Assembly (NCBI GenBank): GCA_964415395.1
Contig: CAYPZU010000071.1
Location: 1 to 10,359, forward strand
Length of the DNA stretch: 10,359 nucleotides
Direction of reading: 5' to 3'
Source: CAYPZU01 sp964415395
GTDB lineage: Bacteria; Chlamydiota; Chlamydiia; Chlamydiales; SM23-39
A program made the position numbers and the translations under genes. This document shows, piece after piece, positions 1 to 5,347 of this stretch (positions are counted from its first letter, which is position 1; each line of letters opens with the position of its first letter). A model generated the notes under the pieces. That model ran no database searches. It saw only the letters and a program-made list of their open reading frames with translations, and was not told the origin of the DNA.

Positions 1-60
1 GAGCGCCTGAACCGCGAGCGCCGCGGGACGCTCACGCTCGGGGAGGGAGGCAAGCGGTGA
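1..60 (+). CDS. 3' end of an upstream gene (partial, unknown)
   Basis: Frame 1 is open from the first base to a TGA at 58-60 and encodes the 19-residue tail ERLNRERRGTLTLGEGGKR. The stop overlaps the GTG start of the recombinase as GTGA, the same coupling seen at many other junctions here. That overlap is the main reason to believe this frame. Too little is visible to name a product. The recombinase frame is also open upstream to the window edge, so a longer recombinase without this gene cannot be excluded. Confidence 0.4.
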   Translation, partial: ERLNRERRGTLTLGEGGKR

Positions 61-1601
61 CCGGGACGCTGCCGCGGACGGTGGACGCCATCCGCGGCCT
101 CCGTGCGGCGCGCTGGATCCGCGAGTCGACGGCGGAGCAGCGCGAGCGGTACGGACCCGATGCGCAGCGACGCGGCCAGGACGCGGACATCCGTCGCCTG
201 GGTCTCGTCGACACGGGACTCGCGTGGGAGCCTGCCCACAGTGGCGCGACGGTCTACCGGTCCGACGCCATGCGCGAGATGCTCGACGCCGCCCGGTCGG
301 GCGCCTTCGATGTGCTCGTGGTCGCCTACCTGTCCCGCTGGCAGCGCAACCTCCGGCAGACCCTGAACCTCCTCGAGGACGAGCTGCACCCTGCGGGCGT
401 CGCCGTCTGGTTCTGCGACGAGGAGATCCTGTCGAGCAACGACCGCGCATGGGACCAGCTGGTGGACGAGGCGAAGGCCGCGGAATCGTGGCTGCGCCGT
501 CACCGCCGGCGCGTGGCCGAGGGCTACGCCGCGAAGTTCGAGCGCCACGCCGACCCGGGCGGCAACCCGCCCCTGGGCTTCCGCCGCGTCGGCGGCCTCC
601 TCGAGGTCGACCCGGACACCATCGGCCGCGCGGTCGGGGTGTTCGAGCGGTACGCGGCCGGCACGCTGAGCCTGGTCGCGCTGGAGGTCGAGACGGGCAT
701 CGACGCCGAGGCGCTGAAGGTCATGATCCGGAACCCGATCTACAACGGCTGGGTGCGCCGCCACCCCAAGGGCGCGGACGTGGTGCAGCTCCCCGCCGCC
801 TGGCGCGACGCGCCTCCCGTCACCGACGAGCTGTGGGCGCGCGTCCAACAGGTGCGCGCCGACCGCGACACCGGGGGGGGCCGCTCCACGCAGCGCCACG
901 TGCACATGCTCGCCGGCCGGCTTTTCTGCCCGTGCGGGGAGCGCATCCGGGCCGAGGCCACGACCAAGAAGCAGCGCTGGGTGTTCCGCCGCTATCGCCA
1001 CCGGAGCACCTGCGAGCACTGGTCCCAGGACACCCGCATCGCCGGCTGGTTCGAGGACCCGATCGCGGCCCAGATCACGGGGATGCGGCTCGGGGCCGGA
1101 CACCTGGCCAGCCTCCGCGCCCTCGCCGCGAGCGACGCGCCGGGGCCCGACCCGTCATCCCTGCGCCGACGCCAGATGGAGCGCGAGCTCGAGGACCTCG
1201 CCCGTCGCCACGCCCGTCGCTCGATCGCCACGGATGCCTACCTGCGCGAGCACGCCCGCATCACCGCCCTGCTCGACGCACCGACGGAGCGACCCGCGGC
1301 GGCCTCTCTCGACCCCGATCGCGCGATCGCGTGGCTGCGCGACATCCGGAGGACGTGGACGGAGACGGACGACGAGGGCAGGCGCGGGATCGTAGCGGCG
1401 CTGTACGAGCGCATCACGGTGACGTCCGAGGGCTTCGTCGGGGTCAGGCTGACCCAGCAGGCCCAGCGCCACCTGGTCGCGCTGGCGATGCCCGAGACTG
1501 TGGCTTTGGCGCGCCCGGAGGGGCGTGAGCACCGACCCGCCACAGTCACCATCCCGATCGAGGGCCGGCAGGACTGGCGCGCCGTGGTCAGGAGCGCCTG
1601 A
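57..1601 (+). CDS. Large serine recombinase (probable phage integrase)
   Basis: This is a 514-residue serine site-specific recombinase, which cuts and rejoins two DNA sites through a phosphoserine link. The N-terminal resolvase domain (about 15-130) has the nucleophile motif RES with Ser24 and Arg22, a 'SG' segment with Arg68, and a LSRWQRN helix with Arg94 and Arg97. These match the conserved catalytic arginines of the family. A recombinase domain follows (about 150-270, including the 'GNPPLGFRR' stretch and 'NPIYNGWV'). Next come a zinc-ribbon segment (about 285-320; Cys291, Cys293, Cys319) and a basic helical C-terminal region (about 365-440) likely to form a coiled coil. The GTG start is set by AGGGAGG six bases upstream. 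The stop overlaps the next ATG by one base. Length and domain order fit large serine integrases; transposon-type recombinases share this layout. The odd point is the zinc knuckle, which has C-P-C instead of CxxC and shows only three cysteines. Confidence 0.93.
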   Translation: MTGTLPRTVDAIRGLRAARWIRESTAEQRERYGPDAQRRGQDADIRRLGLVDTGLAWEPAHSGATVYRSDAMREMLDAARSGAFDVLVVAYLSRWQRNLRQTLNLLEDELHPAGVAVWFCDEEILSSNDRAWDQLVDEAKAAESWLRRHRRRVAEGYAAKFERHADPGGNPPLGFRRVGGLLEVDPDTIGRAVGVFERYAAGTLSLVALEVETGIDAEALKVMIRNPIYNGWVRRHPKGADVVQLPAAWRDAPPVTDELWARVQQVRADRDTGGGRSTQRHVHMLAGRLFCPCGERIRAEATTKKQRWVFRRYRHRSTCEHWSQDTRIAGWFEDPIAAQITGMRLGAGHLASLRALAASDAPGPDPSSLRRRQMERELEDLARRHARRSIATDAYLREHARITALLDAPTERPAAASLDPDRAIAWLRDIRRTWTETDDEGRRGIVAALYERITVTSEGFVGVRLTQQAQRHLVALAMPETVALARPEGREHRPATVTIPIEGRQDWRAVVRSA

Positions 1602-2782
1602 TGCCCGCCGCTGTTGCCCGCGAGACGGTCGAGACGGTCCTGGCCGCGCTCGCCGACGGGTCCACCCGCGAGGACGTGGCGACACGCCTGAGCCTGCCCT
1701 ACTGGACCGTCGTCCGCATCGCTCAGGGCCGGATCAAGGGCAAGAGCACGTGGCCCGCTGACAGCGCCGAGGCGTGGGAGCCAACGTGCATGGACGCCGA
1801 GGACTGGGCGGCGTGGCAGACCATGAACCGATCGCTCGGGAAGGAGAACCAGGCGCCACGGCCGTGCACCGATTGCCTGGCCGGCTACGCCGCGGAGATG
1901 CGCGCCGAGGGCCGCTGCAACGGGCAGCCGGCCGGCGACCACCGGGAGGAGGACACCGTGGACGATCGGCTGGCTGCCATCGTGGTCCCGGATGATGTGC
2001 CGGGACCGCCCGGGACCACCAGGCCCATGCGCATCGCGTGGTACCTGTGTCACGACCGCGGCCTCCCGTGGGCCGACGCGGCGCGCGTCCTGGGCACCAG
2101 CTCCTGGAACGTCTCCCAGGCAGTGGAGCGGTACATGCTCAAGGCCGGGCTGAAGGGTGACCCGCCCGGGCGCCTGCCGGCGGAGGAGCGCCAGCGCCGC
2201 GCCATGGTCGGCAAGGGTCTGGACCCAGACCACCGCCGCCGCGCCCCGAAGGGTGCTACCCAGATGCCACCAGCCGCTGAAGTGGCGCCTGTGTCCGAGC
2301 GCCTCGTCCTGGCGCCCGAGGGCCACCCCTGGGCGGCCGACCCCGAGCCGGTCGAGATGTCGGCCGCACCTGCATCAGACCAACATCTGACCCATGACGG
2401 CGGGCCCGGTCATGGGATGACCGTCCCCGTTGTCGATCGCCGTGCGGATCATTCCGGAACCATTCCGGTCGGGGTGACGCCATCGGTCGCGCGGATCGCC
2501 CGAGACCTGGCGCGCATGGGCTACGGACCGACCGAGTCGACGGGTGGGGAGCCGGAGCCGGTGGCATCGCCGGCGAAGGGCACACCGGCTCCCCATCACC
2601 CCGCGCCGCAGGTACCTGAAGACCTTGAGAGTACCGACCAAGCACCGGCAGCCCCGGATGGGTACCGGCGCGCGCTCGGGGACGTGCTGGACATCGTCCG
2701 AGGGACGCGCGGCACCACGTACCCGCAGGTGGACATCATCGAGAAGGTCGCCCGCCTGGCGATCGACGTGCCAGCGGCCTGA
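1601..2782 (+). CDS. DNA-binding protein with two HTH segments and a Cys cluster
   Basis: This 393-residue protein has no family I can name. The N-terminus (about 9-45) reads as a helix-turn-helix of the 'STREDVATRLSLPYWTVVRI' kind. A central segment has Cys63, Cys89-x2-Cys92 and Cys106, the last three within a 'CTDC...MRAEGRCNG' motif. I recall similar motifs in actinophage and prophage proteins, and it probably binds zinc. A second HTH (about 143-180) has 'PWADAARVLGTSSWNVSQAV'. Residues about 190-350 are Pro/Ala-rich and probably disordered, followed by a short helical C-terminal block (352-390). The ATG overlaps the recombinase stop (TGATG) and has AGGAG six bases upstream. Co-translation with the recombinase makes a regulator or recombination partner (excisionase/directionality factor) a reasonable guess, but nothing in the sequence proves it. 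GC3 drops in the linker, where two DNA symmetry elements lie. Confidence 0.82.
   Translation: MPAAVARETVETVLAALADGSTREDVATRLSLPYWTVVRIAQGRIKGKSTWPADSAEAWEPTCMDAEDWAAWQTMNRSLGKENQAPRPCTDCLAGYAAEMRAEGRCNGQPAGDHREEDTVDDRLAAIVVPDDVPGPPGTTRPMRIAWYLCHDRGLPWADAARVLGTSSWNVSQAVERYMLKAGLKGDPPGRLPAEERQRRAMVGKGLDPDHRRRAPKGATQMPPAAEVAPVSERLVLAPEGHPWAADPEPVEMSAAPASDQHLTHDGGPGHGMTVPVVDRRADHSGTIPVGVTPSVARIARDLARMGYGPTESTGGEPEPVASPAKGTPAPHHPAPQVPEDLESTDQAPAAPDGYRRALGDVLDIVRGTRGTTYPQVDIIEKVARLAIDVPAA
2391..2416. repeat. 8-bp inverted repeat around a palindrome, inside the HTH-protein gene
   Basis: CCCATGAC (2391-2398) is an exact inverted repeat of GTCATGGG (2409-2416). The 10-base spacer contains the 8-base palindrome CGGGCCCG (2401-2408). 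It could be an operator-like dyad or an RNA hairpin with a self-complementary loop. It lies in the low-complexity linker of the two-HTH protein, where coding constraint looks weakest. Confidence 0.45.
2450..2468. repeat. Tandem CATTCCGG with 11-base period
   Basis: CATTCCGG occurs at 2450-2457 and again at 2461-2468, exactly 11 bases apart, so both copies face about the same side of the helix. The first copy also forms the palindrome TTCCGGAA (2452-2459). It sits 34 bases after the inverted repeat, in the same linker-coding stretch. It may be a protein binding site or chance. Confidence 0.3.
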
Positions 2783-2831
2783 GCGATGGCCGGGTTATAC
2801 GCGGACGAGGTCGGGTGGGAAGATTCGTGTG

Positions 2832-2850
2832 GGCCCGGTATCAGCGGGCC
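2832..2850 (+). promoter_or_regulatory. Hairpin A: 6-bp stem, loop GTATCAG
   Basis: GGCCCG (2832-2837) pairs with CGGGCC (2845-2850), leaving the 7-base loop GTATCAG (2838-2844). It lies in the gap between the two-HTH gene and the HNH gene. Its loop is identical to that of hairpin C and exactly complementary to that of hairpin B. It could also be read as the duplex motif GGTATCAGC (2837-2845). Confidence 0.6.
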
Positions 2851-2855
2851 AACGC

Positions 2856-2861
2856 TACGCT
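2856..2861 (+). promoter_or_regulatory. Possible -10 element TACGCT
   Basis: TACGCT fits the loose TAnnnT pattern of -10 boxes in high-GC bacteria and lies between hairpins A and B. If used, transcription would begin near 2868, the first base of hairpin B. No convincing -35 hexamer is visible at 16-18 bases upstream, so this is weak. Confidence 0.2.
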
Positions 2862-2867
2862 ACCCAA

Positions 2868-2902
2868 CGACCCCGTGGTTGCTGATACCAGCCGCGGGGT
2901 CG
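2868..2902 (+). promoter_or_regulatory. Hairpin B: 14-bp stem, loop CTGATAC (possible terminator or kissing partner)
   Basis: Bases 2868-2881 pair with 2889-2902 in a 14-bp stem with two G-U pairs and a GC-rich base (CGACCCCG with CGGGGTCG). The 7-base loop is CTGATAC (2882-2888). The stem alone would suit an intrinsic terminator for the recombinase operon, but it is followed by CTTCGTGG and has no real T-tract. Its loop is the exact reverse complement of the loops of hairpins A and C, which suggests loop-loop pairing or an inverted copy of a protein site. Confidence 0.6.
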
Positions 2903-2905
2903 CTT

Positions 2906-2926
2906 CGTGGAGGTATCAGCTCCATG
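2906..2926 (+). promoter_or_regulatory. Hairpin C: masks the HNH ribosome binding site and start, loop GTATCAG
   Basis: Bases 2906-2912 pair with 2920-2926 (seven pairs, one G-U), with the loop GTATCAG at 2913-2919. The 5' arm and loop contain the Shine-Dalgarno GGAGG (2909-2913). The 3' arm contains the ATG of the HNH gene (2924-2926). If formed in the mRNA, this hairpin would hide both signals and lower translation of the nuclease. Confidence 0.6.
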
Positions 2927-3379
2927 GGACCCGCACCCCGCCCCGCCGTGGAACGCTTCTGGCCCAAGGTCGACCGAACCGGAGAGTGCTGGGTCTGGAT
3001 CGGCGCGCACACGAGGGGCGGCTACGGAAACTTCTTCGACGGGACGCGCCACGTCCGATCCCATCGGTTCTCCTGGGCACTGGTCCACGGGCCAATCCCG
3101 GCCGGCCAGATGGTCTGCCACCGCTGCGACAACCCGCCATGCGTCAACCCGGCGCACCTGTTCCTTGGCGACGTCCGGGACAACGCGTGGGACGCGGTAG
3201 CCAAGGGTCGCGCGGCCTCCGGCGAGAGGGTGCCGCAGTCCACGTTGAACGGGTCCCAGGTTGTCTCCATCAGGTCACGCTTCCGGGAGCCCAGGGCGGT
3301 GCTGGCCGCCGAGTTCGGCGTGTCTGCCACCCACGTGGGCCGGATCATCCATCGCCGGACGTGGCGCGGACTGGCGTGA
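2924..3379 (+). CDS. HNH endonuclease (HNH_3-like) with C-terminal HTH
   Basis: This 151-residue HNH nuclease is of the small free-standing phage type, which nicks or cuts DNA and often acts as a homing endonuclease. The core (about 10-90) has Cys22, the 'RSHRFSWALVHG' block with His47, then C65-H-R-C68-D-N and C73-V-N-P-A-H78. These are the ligand and catalytic signature of the HNH_3 family, closed by 'GDVRDNAWD'. The C-terminal 45 residues contain a DNA-binding HTH, 'VLAAEFGVSATHVGRII'. The ATG at 2924 is preferred because GGAGG lies ten bases upstream and homology-like sequence starts at once. An in-frame ATG at 2786 would add 46 unrelated residues read through the hairpins. The stop overlaps the next ATG by one base. 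The leader is likely regulatory. Confidence 0.9.
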   Translation: MGPAPRPAVERFWPKVDRTGECWVWIGAHTRGGYGNFFDGTRHVRSHRFSWALVHGPIPAGQMVCHRCDNPPCVNPAHLFLGDVRDNAWDAVAKGRAASGERVPQSTLNGSQVVSIRSRFREPRAVLAAEFGVSATHVGRIIHRRTWRGLA

Positions 3380-3573
3380 TGGCCGACCCTACGCCCCGCC
3401 AGCTGGAGGTCTTCGAGGCGGTCTGTCGTCTCGGGTCCCAGAAGGCCGCCGCGCACGCCCTGGGCATGAGCGTCCGGGGCGTGGAGGACACCCTGACCCG
3501 CATGTACCGCCGCATGGGCGTCAAGGGGATGGGGCAGGCGGCCTACGCCATCTGGGGTCAGCGCGTGGCCTGA
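3379..3573 (+). CDS. Stand-alone LuxR/GerE-type HTH protein
   Basis: This 64-residue protein is almost entirely one GerE-type helix-turn-helix. It has 'TPRQLEVFEAV' at the start, 'KAAAHALGMSVRGVEDTL' for the scaffold and recognition helices, and 'MYRRMGVKGMGQAAYAI' for the dimerisation helix. There is no receiver or ligand-binding domain, so it would act as a simple DNA-binding transcription factor in the host cytoplasm. The ATG overlaps the HNH stop as TGATG and no good Shine-Dalgarno is visible, so translation probably depends on coupling to the HNH gene. Phages commonly carry such minimal regulators. Its target is unknown, and the gap directly downstream, before the lysis genes, is the obvious candidate. 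Confidence 0.85.
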   Translation: MADPTPRQLEVFEAVCRLGSQKAAAHALGMSVRGVEDTLTRMYRRMGVKGMGQAAYAIWGQRVA

Positions 3574-3585
3574 CCCCGGAAAACC

Positions 3586-3613
3586 CACGGAAACCGACCA
3601 TCCGTGCGGTTTC
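3586..3613 (+). promoter_or_regulatory. Two overlapping, mutually exclusive hairpins
   Basis: CACGGA (3586-3591) pairs with TCCGTG (3601-3606). GAAACCG (3590-3596) pairs with CGGTTTC (3607-3613). The arms interleave and share bases 3590-3591, so an RNA would form one stem or the other. They begin 12 bases after the stop of the LuxR-type gene. There is no T-run, so this is not a standard intrinsic terminator. Confidence 0.4.
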
Positions 3614-3660
3614 AGGCATACGCTGGAACGCGTGCTGGATCCCCTCTCCTGCCGCGGCGC

Positions 3661-3689
3661 CCCGGACCAGGTCGAATGCCCGGTCCGGG
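3661..3689 (+). promoter_or_regulatory. 8-bp GC-rich stem-loop
   Basis: CCCGGACC (3661-3668) is an exact inverted repeat of GGTCCGGG (3682-3689) with a 13-base loop. It lies in the gap upstream of the lysis genes and has no following T-run. Its role as terminator, operator or leader structure is open. Confidence 0.4.
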
Positions 3690-3714
3690 CGACGCCGTCC
3701 GTGAGTGCCCGCTG

Positions 3715-3786
3715 ATGAGCGACGTCGGACCTGGCACTGGTGGCTTCGGATCACATCCGCAGCAGTACCTATCGGCTGGTGCCTGA
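3715..3786 (+). CDS. Possible 23-residue leader peptide
   Basis: The frame from ATG 3715 (MSDVGPGTGGFG...) ends at a TGA (3784-3786) that overlaps the ATG of the next gene as TGATG, the overlap used at 1601, 3379 and 4116. The same frame is open back to a GTG at 3604. Against it, no Shine-Dalgarno precedes 3715 and third-position GC is low. The overlap may be chance. Confidence 0.15.
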   Translation: MSDVGPGTGGFGSHPQQYLSAGA

Positions 3787-3923
3787 TGGAGACCCTATCG
3801 TTGCCGGTCGTCCTGGGCCTGCTCGCGATCGGCTTCCTCGCCGGAGTCATCTTCGACCGGCTGGTCCTCTGGCCACTGGCGCAGCTGCTCGCACGCCTCG
3901 ATGGCCGCGACGACCCCAGGTGA
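3786..3923 (+). CDS. Small single-TM membrane protein
   Basis: This 45-residue protein has one strong hydrophobic segment (about 5-23, 'LPVVLGLLAIGFLAGVIF') and then an amphipathic stretch ending in charged 'LDGRDDPR'. Its place just ahead of a two-TM protein and a peptidase suggests a lysis accessory or holin-like role, which is inference. GC3 rises sharply at this ATG, so I chose it over the in-frame GTG at 3705, which would add a Trp-rich 27-residue extension of poorer codon quality. No good Shine-Dalgarno is visible for either start. The 3' end overlaps the next gene by 23 bases. Confidence 0.5.
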   Translation: METLSLPVVLGLLAIGFLAGVIFDRLVLWPLAQLLARLDGRDDPR

Positions 3924-4116
3924 CCCGCGCAGCCCGCGTGTCCGCTCCGCGCTCGAGTGGATGCGTGTCGTCGCCGCCGGCCTCTGCCTCGCCCTCATGG
4001 CCGTGCTGGTCCTCGACAGACGCAGCGGCGGCTTCGAGTACGTCGTCCTCCTGCTCGGCGCGTCCGGGGCGTTCCTCGGGCTGGACGTGCTGACCAGGCT
4101 CATCCGGAGGCCCTGA
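3901..4116 (+). CDS. Two-TM membrane protein, holin-like
   Basis: This 71-residue protein has a basic N-terminus (SPRVRSALEW), TM1 at about 22-38, a short polar turn 'DRRSGGFEY', TM2 at about 45-64 and a basic tail 'TRLIRRP'. The pattern is typical of small phage holins and other phage membrane proteins. Holins form lesions in the inner membrane that let the endolysin reach the cell wall. The stop overlaps the peptidase ATG (TGATG), and GGAGG near its 3' end serves that gene. The ATG at 3901 has no clear ribosome site and overlaps the upstream gene by 23 bases. An in-frame ATG at 3961 would remove the basic N-terminus and is the alternative start. Confidence 0.68.
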   Translation: MAATTPGDPRSPRVRSALEWMRVVAAGLCLALMAVLVLDRRSGGFEYVVLLLGASGAFLGLDVLTRLIRRP

Positions 4117-5087
4117 TGCCCGCCACCGCGTCGAAGTACCGCAGCCCGTTCGTGTCCGAGGTGCTGCGCGAGACGGACGGCTCGATCGATGACTGCGCGA
4201 CCTCCAGCGGCCTCATGCTCGCCTGCGACTGGACGCTCGGCGAGTTCCTGGTCCGGCCGGACGGCTCGACGTGGAACGTGCTCCAGCTCCGCGAGGTGCT
4301 GCGGAAGAAGCTCGGCCCGGACGACAAGGTCGGCGGGCTCACCCTCCACGACGTCGGAGACGCCCTGCGCGCCATCGACCCGGAGCTGCCGCCCCTTCCC
4401 CGCTACGGCGGACAGGCGCTCGAGAAGGGCCAGTCCCCCGACGGCGCCACGCTGCGCCTCACCTTCGAGGAGTGGCAGGCGAAGATCCGCGAGGGTCACG
4501 TCGGCCTGCTGTGCGGCATCCCCGCCGGCGTCGCTGATCCCAAGAGCCCCCTGCGCGCCCTGACGCGCTTCGACGGGTACAGCCACGTCATCTGGGTGGG
4601 GGACGGCGGGAAGGACGACGCGCTCGTCAAGGACCCGCTGCACGCCCGCCGCCCGGGCTACAAGGGCGAGCGCGTCTCGTGGAAGGACCTGCGCCAGTAC
4701 ACGGAGGCGAAGAAGGGCGGCAGCCGCGCGTTCGGCTCCTCGAGCGCGATCGCCTGCGCGCTGGTGCCCGTGGGCGGTGAGACCGAGGCAGCCCGCGTCG
4801 CCCGAAAGAGCCTGGCCACCATCGCTCGCCTCAACGACAAGGTCGCCGGCCAGCGCGCACAGACGCAGCTGGCGACCGAGGAGCGCGACGCCGCCCGCGC
4901 GGAGGCCAGTCTCGCGCACCAGGCCGCCGATGGCCTGCTGAAGCAGCGCGACGCCGCCCTGGCGCGCGTCCGGGAGCTGGAGACGCTTCCGGCGCCCGAC
5001 TGCGTCAAGCAGGTCAACGCCGAGCGGGTGCGGGTGCTCGACCTGCTGTCCGGGCGCTTCGACGAGCTCGTGGCGGAGATCCGATGA
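4116..5087 (+). CDS. C39/papain-like cysteine peptidase with coiled-coil tail (candidate endolysin)
   Basis: This 323-residue protein has an N-terminal half (about 8-200) resembling peptidase C39-like/papain-fold enzymes. It has 'DDCATSSGLMLA' with candidate nucleophile Cys27, 'GYSHVIWVGDGG' with candidate His157, and 'ALVKDPLH' with candidate Asp173, in the Cys-His-Asp order of that fold. Residues about 222-290 are a long Ala/Arg/Glu-rich heptad-like coiled coil, and a short helix ends the protein. The start is firm, with GGAGG five bases before an ATG that overlaps the previous stop. Lying between two-TM proteins, it is best read as a peptidoglycan peptidase that lyses the host. A coiled coil instead of a recognisable wall-binding domain is unusual, so a virion-associated or injected protease is the main alternative. 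There is no signal peptide, so a holin would be needed for release. Confidence 0.75.
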   Translation: MPATASKYRSPFVSEVLRETDGSIDDCATSSGLMLACDWTLGEFLVRPDGSTWNVLQLREVLRKKLGPDDKVGGLTLHDVGDALRAIDPELPPLPRYGGQALEKGQSPDGATLRLTFEEWQAKIREGHVGLLCGIPAGVADPKSPLRALTRFDGYSHVIWVGDGGKDDALVKDPLHARRPGYKGERVSWKDLRQYTEAKKGGSRAFGSSSAIACALVPVGGETEAARVARKSLATIARLNDKVAGQRAQTQLATEERDAARAEASLAHQAADGLLKQRDAALARVRELETLPAPDCVKQVNAERVRVLDLLSGRFDELVAEIR

Positions 5088-5347
5088 GCGCCTTCAGCCG
5101 CCGGCGCATGCCGGACCGCACGGCCGCCCGCCCGCTCCCCCGCGGGGCCGTCGCCGCCGCGGTGGCCAGCGCACTGGTGCTCGCCTCCCTGGCGCTCACC
5201 GCGGCCGCGTCCCGGGCCCAGGCGCCCGAGCAGCCACCGGCCGGCACCACGATGGTCGTCGTCCTCACCAGCGACGGCATGACCTGGCTCCCCGTGGCAG
5301 CCGTCCCCGTCCCGCCCACCGCGTGTCTCCCCGGAGGTGCCCCGTGA
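5084..5347 (+). CDS. Small secreted or membrane-anchored protein
   Basis: This 87-residue protein has an Arg-rich start (SRRRMPDRTAARPLPR), one hydrophobic segment at about 21-43 and a plausible signal-peptidase site after 'SRAQA'. About 40 Pro/Val-rich residues with a single Cys81 follow. It is therefore either exported or held by an N-terminal anchor with the tail outside. There is no lipobox, so it is not an obvious lipoprotein spanin. The ATG overlaps the peptidase stop by four bases (ATGA) with GGAG five bases upstream. Placement between peptidase and holin-like genes suggests a lysis accessory, for example a regulator of the holin or a wall-facing partner. No family is recognised. Confidence 0.7.
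   Translation: MSAFSRRRMPDRTAARPLPRGAVAAAVASALVLASLALTAAASRAQAPEQPPAGTTMVVVLTSDGMTWLPVAAVPVPPTACLPGGAP

Larger units (their letters stand above)
3574..3785 (+). other. Non-coding gap before the lysis genes
   Basis: No convincing gene lies in these 212 bases. In the frames open here, codon third positions are only about 60% G or C, while GC3 jumps to nearly all G/C from 3786 onward. The gap holds competing inverted repeats at 3586-3613, a strong stem at 3661-3689, a TACGCT that could be a -10 box (3619-3624) and possibly a short leader peptide. It is the likeliest place for a terminator and a new promoter between the regulator and lysis/structural blocks. Confidence 0.5.

Noticed and set aside
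224..1528. Long + strand frame overlapping the recombinase
   Set aside because: It is an Arg/Pro-rich shadow frame caused by high GC. The recombinase frame carries all catalytic motifs and a good ribosome site.
2868..2902. Simple rho-independent terminator
   Set aside because: The stem is strong but no T-tract follows, and the loop complementarity to its neighbours is not explained by termination. It may still terminate weakly.
2786..2923. N-terminal extension of the HNH protein from ATG 2786
   Set aside because: It would add 46 residues unlike any HNH segment, lacks a ribosome site and runs through the hairpin array; ATG 2924 has GGAGG upstream.
2832..3379. HEARO/OMEGA-type RNA with an IscB nuclease
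   Set aside because: A structured leader next to an HNH gene recalls that arrangement, but the protein is only 151 residues with no RuvC parts or arginine-rich bridge helix.
3705..3785. Longer start (GTG 3705) for the small TM protein
   Set aside because: Third-position GC is low before 3786 and there is no ribosome site. The start directly follows an unrelated stop, so the open frame looks incidental.
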